Positions 18,701 to 27,700 of a stretch of DNA of 64,000 nucleotides are shown here, in pieces (within the stretch, counting starts at the first letter, position 1; each line of letters begins with the position of its first letter). Location of the stretch: positions 47,824,124 through 47,888,123 of the forward strand of contig CM076943.1 of NCBI GenBank assembly GCA_039566865.1. The letters are read 5' to 3'. A program made the position numbers and the translations under genes. The notes below the pieces were generated by a model, which was not told the DNA's origin, did not search any database, and was given only the letters and a program-made list of their open reading frames with translations. The DNA comes from Aurelia coerulea. Its lineage: Eukaryota; Cnidaria; Scyphozoa; Semaeostomeae; Ulmaridae.

Positions 18701-21700
18701 ACTCAGCTATTTATATGGACTTGATGCCTTTAAGTATGGGGCCCCCAAAACACTTTTTTCGCTAAGGACCCCATCAGCGCTCAAAAACAAACTAGCATGG
18801 TAGCGGTGCTACCGGGATGGTAGCTGAAATGCTCAAATTTCCCAGGAAGGAAGAGGGGAAAAAGGAAAAAGAAACGGAAAGCAAGGGGAAAGAGGAGAAA
18901 ACAATGAAGAAAGGGATGGAAAGGGAAGGAAAAGAAACTAGGAGAGTGAGGAAATGGGGCTAGTGTCAGGCAGTATATTGGGAGAGAAGAAGAAAGCATG
19001 TAAGAAGAAACCAAGGTGCCTACTTACCTTGCTACCAGTAGGGGCAATTTTTTTTTAGCCCTGGGCCCCACAATGCTCTATTATTCCACTGCCACAAAGG
19101 GCTTTTGATACAGTGATTTGGAGCCATCAAATGTGGTTTATCAAATATTGGATCCCGTGGGGGCTACATAACTTGTTGATGGGCAGGTTTCTACTGCCTG
19201 GTTCTCAGAAAGCTACCCATTTATGTTGCCAAAATATTCCTTTGTTCCCACTCTTGTCATGAATTTTGGTAAACTGATTTTTGCCAATTTAAGCCAAACC
19301 AACCCATTTTATAGAAATCTGTTGAAAAATGACACTTATTTAAAAAGAATTTCGCATCCAAACCAAAAACCCACCCATATTGGTGGCACGTACGCCTGTA
19401 CCATCAACATCTGTTGTATAAATTGTATCCCCTGGATTGTATCAAACAGACTTATTTTGATCCATTTGCACAGAGGTCATCAAAAATAATTAGGGAGCTA
19501 CATCAATGGATTAGGATACCTTTACATTTTCAATGTCATATAAGACCATGGCTGGGGTTCAAAAATTCAAATCAGGTTTTCCCTGCCATTGGTGGGCCTG
19601 GGTACCCTCTTTGTTTTCAATGACAAATATTTTTTCTCTAATCTCTTGTAGATGGTTGGATGAAAATATAGAGTTTACAGGAAGTATATACTGCATCAGA
19701 CATCACTATGGTTTGGAAGCAAAGTACTTTCTTTGCAGTTGGCGGTCAAAATGTGACGTTTATTTTGGGACAACTTATTTGTAAATATATAAACATATTG
19801 TTAAATAGGGTTTTCTACAATGTTATAGACATTTGGATATTCCAAAGCGCCTGGATCAAGCAATATCTTCATACATTTTGTAGAAAGCTGAATAATTTTG
19901 AATATTTACAACAGTGACTAAAGCTGGAATTCCACTCAGTCAAACATTTCATGTAAAATGTATAAAAAAGTATTCCTTGATCCAGACTCTTAATTGTAGA
20001 ATAGCCAAGAGGCATCAATTGAATTTCCAAAAGTTTGCCAGTAAATATCAGTCTTGGGCCAGGCAAAAAGCTTATTCACATAAGTCAGTTCTTCTCTTCC
20101 ACTTTCCAATGTTATCCTGCAGACTTTGCAAGGGTTTTGAAATGGTCTTTATTGTAAGGAAATTGGTCCTGTATCAGTGAATAAATTGTGTTAGAAGTGG
20201 AGCAACAGGATAAATGGCATGACCAATCTCTTTCTTTGCTTTGATATTCTAATTTATGAAGTGTCAAAAGCATACTGTAAGAATCAGTCTCAAGAGCTTC
20301 AGCTCAAGCAGTTTCATACACACTGTAACTCCCCATAATAACAAAGAGGTCCCTTTCAAAACTATCTATATTTTCAGTAGAATTCATACAAATTGAAAGG
20401 CCAAGACAGTTTTATAAGCAGAATTAAACATAGCATAGTATTTTGTTTTCAAATAAAGTTTATGGCAAAAGTGAAAGACAATACATCTGCAGTTATCATT
20501 GACTCTTTGTCTTTCTTTCCGCAGTTCAGTGAACATGCAAACATCTGTGCATATTGAGTTACCCACAAAGATTAAAATTTTTTTAACAAAGTAAACTATT
20601 TTTGAATCTGCTTGGTGCATATTTGTATGTATTGTGATCTTGGCATGGGAAGAATTACACAAGAGAGTAGGACAAGAGTGGTAGCAATCGAGGTAAAAAG
20701 CTAATATCCGCTCTGGTCCCGTGTATCTCTCTTGTAGAGGCTTGCTGTTGACGTTAGCGCTGTTGACAGCTTAAGGCTCATTGCAGTTAGAGCATTTCTT
20801 TGCCTGAAAAGGCAAAGTTATCCCTTTACCTCACTTCCTACCCATGCTGAGACCACCATACTATGGAATGTATCAAATTATGAACAAAATCACATTGGAT
20901 TATCACATGGTTCAGTATCATGTGAGAGTGAGCAAGTGCATAAATCATGGGTTGTGATTATACAGCACACCAAATCACAAAGGATGAAAACAAATGATAA
21001 ATCCAAAATCATAGGTTGTGATTATGCAAGCAATATAATCACAAAGGATCATTGTGTGATTATAGTTTTCAAAATCATACGCTTTGATTTCTTTATGGGT
21101 CTGTTCCCATACGATTCCACCCAAGGAAAAAGAATGCTCGAATTTCCAGTCTGCAAAATCAAGAGACAATTTCAAAAGAATAAAAATCACATGCGATTGT
21201 ACCGTCAGAGAATTCTAGTGCTGCTTCAATTGGGATTTCACATGTGACAATCACATGCGATTAAGGGGTCAGATTGAATGCGATTCAGAATCACAAGTGC
21301 AATCCTGTGAAAAATCATGTAGGATTGCATGCTGGATTTAGGGTCTTTTTTACCTGTGGTACGGCAGTTTCCAACGAGATCTCGGTCGGGTGTGCAAGAG
21401 CAAAATATCGAGTGTGCAAGTGTGCACTTTTATTCAAGTGTGCACTTCAAGTGTGCATATGAATTCTGCTTTTATATTTGTAAGAAAGTCTAACAAAAAA
21501 TATGAAAATAAATGTGAAAAACATATACAAATTCAAAGGCTTTTCTGTCGCTCATTCGGGCAGATGAGTTTTGGGCCTAAAATGGCGAAAAGTTTGATTC
21601 CACGCGATGCAATTTTGTAGATTTACTACAATGAATCCCAGTTGCCATTTTTGAAAATATGACCATGAATGAAACTGCTAACAGTGATAAATACAACAAT

Positions 21701-24700
21701 TGTAGTAAGTCTACAAATATATCAGAAATTTCTGTGTCGTAGTTTTCATCTGAAGCCCTTCAGTCGTCAGTGTGGCACAATAAAACCCCAATAAAAGCAT
21801 CAAACAATAGAACACACAGGAAGAAGTGACAAAAAGTTCAATTTAAGCAACAACATATACAATATATAGGGAGGCTAGTCCATTACGTCACACTGCCAAC
21901 CAAGTATAAAACTGTTATAATCAATAAGCAGGTTTGCACATGTCTTCATTGTTCCCAAAACAAAATACACTGCTGATTTGTTATTTTTCATCATACCCGA
22001 CCTAATATTGATACTGTTCAAATACATATTGCATATATGTGATGTTGAAATATATTCCTTTTTTGCAGCCATATTTCCAAGCAAACGAAGATAAAGTAAG
22101 TCTAAGATTTGAATGTGGGATTTCTAAAATATGGAACATATCAGAGAAACATGATGCCATCCTACAAGGATTATTCATGTTTGCTGGAGCGTAAGGTTCC
22201 AAATCTTTAATTTGGTTGATGTGAAATTCTATGACCTAACTTTCAGAACTAGAGTGCCTTTGAAATTCAAGGAAAATTTTGAAAAAACTAGAAGTCATAA
22301 TTTTTGATGAACTATAAAATGATTTTTAGATGATTTAGAAATTTGATGGCGGCACATCCTTAAATGAGTTGAAATTTGAAATATGCTGTTATCTTGAAAA
22401 ATATTCAAGATTTCCAAAAAATCTGCAGTAGAGTTACTTACAGTATATTAAGTAGATAAGCAGCTAAAGTTGTTTTCAAGTCATTCAATTCAAAGAATTA
22501 GGTCATGGAATTTTACAACCACTGTTTCACACTGATTTAAAGACTTAGAACATATGCAACACTAAATACAGAGGAAGAATGGGGAAACTCAAACAAATTA
22601 AGAGAACACAGCAACAGATTTCATTTGAGCTGATAAATTTTTTGAACTTTAATTCTACAAAAACTGCAAGAATGCAACATACTGTATGCACAATTCAAAT
22701 CGTTCTCAATGTAGAGGCTGTCATAGAGGCAGCAAAATCTCATAGAAAATAAACACAAACGTGCATGTGTGTCTGAGATAATGATTTGTAATAAACAGGT
22801 GGTGGCACCAAGGGTAATACTAAGGGGGTACAGCCCCCCCCCATCAGAAGCATTGACCCTCCTGTCAGAGGAAACTTTGGGTTAGTTTCAGAACAAGCAA
22901 GCAAGCAATATTTATTTCATTTGTTAATGCAGGCTGGGTATATGGTAGCTGTACCGCTGTTGAGGGCCTGTAGTACCACACCACGGCTTCTGCCCTCAGA
23001 GTTACCTCTGAGTTCTGTTAGAATCCGGAAAAATGATGTATTAAAATTGCATAATATTTAGATGTTTTAGTCCCAAGTTCCAGGCCATTTCTTGTGCCCT
23101 CTTGTGAGAAGATTTTTGCGCCACCCCTGGTAATAAAAAGGTATGATGAAATCTCCAAAATTTAAACTTTACATCATTTTTCCCTTTCATTCGAAATGAC
23201 GCGCTGATGAGGACACAAGTCCAAAATGCCTCAGTGTGTCAAAAGGCATTTAGTATTTTTGTCGTCCAACCTCTCTACATCAAGTTTTTTGTTATATATT
23301 TTACCTTTACCAAGTTTTCTTTTGCCTACAGAGACAGAATTTAGCATGTTTAAAAAGATTCCTGAGAGCTTTTCTAACTGCTGAAGCTGCTCATGATGGA
23401 ATAATGAAATATTTGGAGTGGAGGGAAAAGTTTCAAGTTGATGCCATCAATGGAGATGATACAGATATCATAAAAGAGCATTCAATTGGACGAGTAGTTG
23501 TTTTTGATGAAAAGGATAGGGATGGCAGGTAAATAGATAGAAACCTGAGGTTGTACTATTCTTTGCTTGGTTTTCAGGAACACTGGAGATCAGGCTGCAG
23601 TGGGGCAACCACCCTAGCCTTTGTGTAGACTGACAACGTGATTCCTTGCATTCGTTCAAGGTTTTTAATATGATGTTTTATTTTCACTCAATACAAGGAC
23701 TCACAACCAAACTGATTCAAAACAGAGACTAAAATGTTACTAGAGATTTGAAGAAAAACCGAGCGTCTTCCATCCTTTAAGCATCGAAAGAAAAGTTGAA
23801 TGTCGCTTCGAACGCCGTTTCGAACGTTGCTTCGCTCAGTGGCGGATTTAGGGGGCAAGTGGGGGCAACTGCCCCCCCTTGACGATGAAAACTCGGCTTG
23901 GTGCCCCTTTTTTGGTGAGAAAAGCGCCTCTCATCCTGACTCTTGCGCACAATTTTTTAACTGTTTCGATTTAAATATGGGGAAAACATATAAATCAAGG
24001 CGTTATTTAGTAGTAAATCAAAGAATTTTCTTTAAAATGCACCCAAAAATTTTTGCGCGCCTTCAGCGTGCTTACTTTCCATTGTATTTTTTGCGCCCTC
24101 TTTGCAAGTTGCCACCCTTCAACTTTGGGCTGGATCCGCCCCTGGCTTCGCTTCGAAAAGTTGAACTTTGATCTAATCAACCAATCAAAGCTAGGAATAG
24201 ACACGTGGTCTGACCTTATTAAGAAAGTAGCAATGTGATTGGTCCCTCCTTAAACGGGGTGGAGATGGCCTAAATTAGTCTGCGTTTTGAATCTGTATGG
24301 TCATGAGTCTCAGTTTGAAGCCATAACATCATCCAATTCAATGTGGAAAACTGAGACTCATCGTCATACTGTAAGTCTAGCCTTTGTGCAGCCTCGACAA
24401 TCCTAAAGTGTATTACACTTTCCCGGAGGAGGATTGTCGAGGCTGCACACTGGCTATGACCACCCCTCCTGACCTCTCAAAATTGGACTACAGTATATTC
24501 ATTATTTCCTTGTCGCAGTGGCGGATCCAGCCCGGAATTCTGACCGGTTTATAGGGAGTAAAAAAGGGTGTCTGGGGGCGAAGCCCCCAGAAATTTTTAT
24601 TGTAACCACGCCCTTCAGACTTTCGGAAAACAAGGGCAACGCCCTTTTACACAAATAATGATGGGCTGCAGGTCTAGAGCTTTTCCGTGTAATTTCCACC

Positions 24701-27700
24701 CCCCATCCTCTGCATGATAACTTTATCGACGAATGTCTGTGCACATCGTCACCCCTCAGACCCTTAAATTCTCTACGCCTTCTTTCAACTTCAAAACTTC
24801 CTAAAATTCACTCGTATTTTTGTTTTATGCGCTGTATCTCTCCTTCACTCTTCTCTTCAATGGCATTGTGAAGTCGATAAAGATCTTCCTTTTCTAGGTC
24901 AGCCATTGCCGTCTGCTCTGCTAGCCCTTCTCGTTCTTGTTCTATTCGATGAAAATCTACTTCCTTTGCAAACATATTTTACTTCCTTCAGAAACGGTTT
25001 ACTTCCTAATCGACACAGGTTCACTGATTTTGAACAATTGCCGACCGGTTCACGGAAGTCGCTGGACAGGTTCACTCAACCCTTATTGGTTCATCAGATT
25101 ACAAGGACTTGATATCAAAACAATTGGGGAACGTCACAGCCATTCAAAGCGAATCAAATGTGCAAATCTGTTGCGCAACTTGAAACTGATAACGCAGGTT
25201 TCGAATCACATACCTCCTGGAGAACCATAGCAAATAAAGCAAAATAACTGACATATGTAGGTTGCTTATTGTTTATGAGAAATTTTGTGTAGAAGTACCC
25301 TATGTCATGTCTATGAAGACTATCACCTTTTGACTTGAAACTGGTTTGCGGAGTGAAAATAGGTTCAAGTTATTTTACTTTCCTGTAAAGTTAGGCAGAT
25401 ACCCGGCAGATAATACAAATTTGTCTTAGGTTTGGAAATCTGACCGATGCACGGAAACCGGTGAAACCGGTCTGGATCCGCCCCTGTGTCGTTTTGGGCT
25501 CAAATTTGCAGTTTTGCCCCCCCCCCCCTTGTTATGACCCAAGCAGTTTATGAAACAGGTTTCTCTTTCTTCTTCTATCAAGTAAAATTTAAACTAAATA
25601 TACAATACATTACTGGTGCCATCCACATCGGAAAAAGACACACAGTCACCTAGTTCCCACAGCAGATGGAACTTACAAATTAAATCACAAGGTTTCTCTT
25701 CATCTTTTCACACCACTATAGTCTTCACTACATATCAAACTTATTTTTAATTCAAAGCTCTATAAACACATCTCCTCTCTTTTGCAGGCCAATAAGTTTA
25801 GTCAAAGTCAGACTTCATGATCCAAGTACAAGAGACATGCATTCAATGACCAAATACACTGTTTATTCACTGGTAATTTACAGTTACGTGTTCTTTAAAT
25901 CATCTGAAATATTTTGAAAGATTTACATGATCTACTCTTAGTTTAAGTGTATTATCAATAAGGACCTCAAATACGATCTCTGTTTTTCTCTCATTAAACA
26001 TAATTCTGTTTTTCTCTCAACTGCTGCAACCTAACTCTTTATATCATTCTATGTGCTTGCAGGAATACATGGCCAGTCTCTGTGATGAAGATGTCATCGA
26101 TAATTTTTGCACGATATTTGATCTGAGGGTGAGTTTGTTTGTAGTTTCTTCAGAAATGTCTAATCACTTTAAAATGTTCCTCGATAGTTTACTTGAACAT
26201 AGATACCTCATTTGTTGATATTGGTACTTTGAGAGCAGACATGTTAATCTTGAAAGCTCAAGTTTGCCTCTTCCTGCAAACCAGAGCTTCGGCCTTTCGG
26301 CCTAAGCAATTTCTTAAGGCACAGCGCATAAATCAACGATAGCCTTGATAAAATTTGAACAATATTAGATCTTTTCTCATTCTGTTTTCCAGAATTAACC
26401 CCCCAGTCACCTATTGGGAAATTTCTTAATTTTTCATTAATTTCAGTTCTTAATTTCGATGTGCTTCAGGAATTTGCTTAGGCCAAAAGGCCAAAGGACT
26501 GGTTTGCATATGGACGCAAATTTGAGCTTTCAAGATTGATATTTCTGCGCTCAAAGCACCAATACCAACAAACGAGGTATCTATGTTCAAATTAACTATC
26601 GAGGAACATTTTGCGAGTGATTAGCCATAAATAAAAGCTAAATTCACATTGCTGAAATATGAATGTTTTGCTAATTTAAAAAAGGTACATTTTCCATTTT
26701 TCTCTCCAATCTTATCTTAAAATTTATTTAGTTTATTGGGACCGATTTTCAAAATTGTTCAGCAACATTGAGAAGGAAAATGTGAAGAAAATGTGAAGAC
26801 TCTCTGTCTCTTCACAGGCATTGTTGAGCCCCACTTTCGATACTGCTGTTCTGTTTGGGGTTGTGCTGGTTCTACAGAAATTGACCATTTGCGAAAGCTT
26901 AAAAATCGTGCTTCTAGAATCATAACGAATAGCAGCTTTGATGCCCCCAAGGAAACCTCTTATTGAAGGGCTGGGTTGGAAGACCATTGAAGAACTCATT
27001 GGTAATGAGTCACCAAAACTAAGGTGATGGTATTCAAGTGGCTCCACAATGATTTATTTCACCTGTGTGAAGAAACAAACCTCTTAAACCAAAAACTCAC
27101 AATGCTCCTCCCGTAACCTACGCAATACAGAGACCGACTTGAGGCTACCAAAGAAAAAACCAGTAAATGGGCAGAAATTGTTTTTCTTTCCGGGGAGCTA
27201 AGCTGTGGAATAGCGTTCCAGCTGAAGTCAAAGAAGGGATTCATTTTTCTTTTATTGTAAATATCGTATAATTATTATAAATAGTTTTTTAGCTTTATAG
27301 TTTTTTATAATGTAGGTTAATTTATTGTATATTGTAATTAAAACTTTTTACTGGAGTGCCCCTTGAAACTCGGCCTTTGCTGAAGGGCAACCCTCCTTAA
27401 ATGAATAAATGAATGAAAAAAATGAAACACAATCGGTTTAAGGCAAAGCTACTTTAAAGCACATATGTCACATTAGCAATTGGTTGATACAACAAACAAG
27501 TCTGGAGTAGAATTCCATTGTTTCGTAACTTTTTATTTCTGTTTCATGAATTTTTATTGCAATGAAAATTCAGCCTCGATCCTGTGCTTTGTAATAAACA
27601 ATAGAGAGAATTGTATTGCATGAACCAATCAGCTTCATGACATATGCCCTTTAATATGGCCCGCGTGAACGTGGGCTCGAATCCCGCTCTGGTCTTTTAA

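Noticed and set aside
17607..19785. Possible two-exon join (LDWDALQSKRRL... plus WLDENIEFTG...)
   Set aside because: It ends in a stop inside the CRAL-TRIO intron, the acceptor is poor, and the first part looks more like a LINE remnant.
23800..24171. 123-codon ORF
   Set aside because: Lies over a hAT-like miniature element with defined ends.
27661..27692. tRNA gene
   Set aside because: Only a T-arm is recognisable; no D-arm, anticodon arm or acceptor stem.
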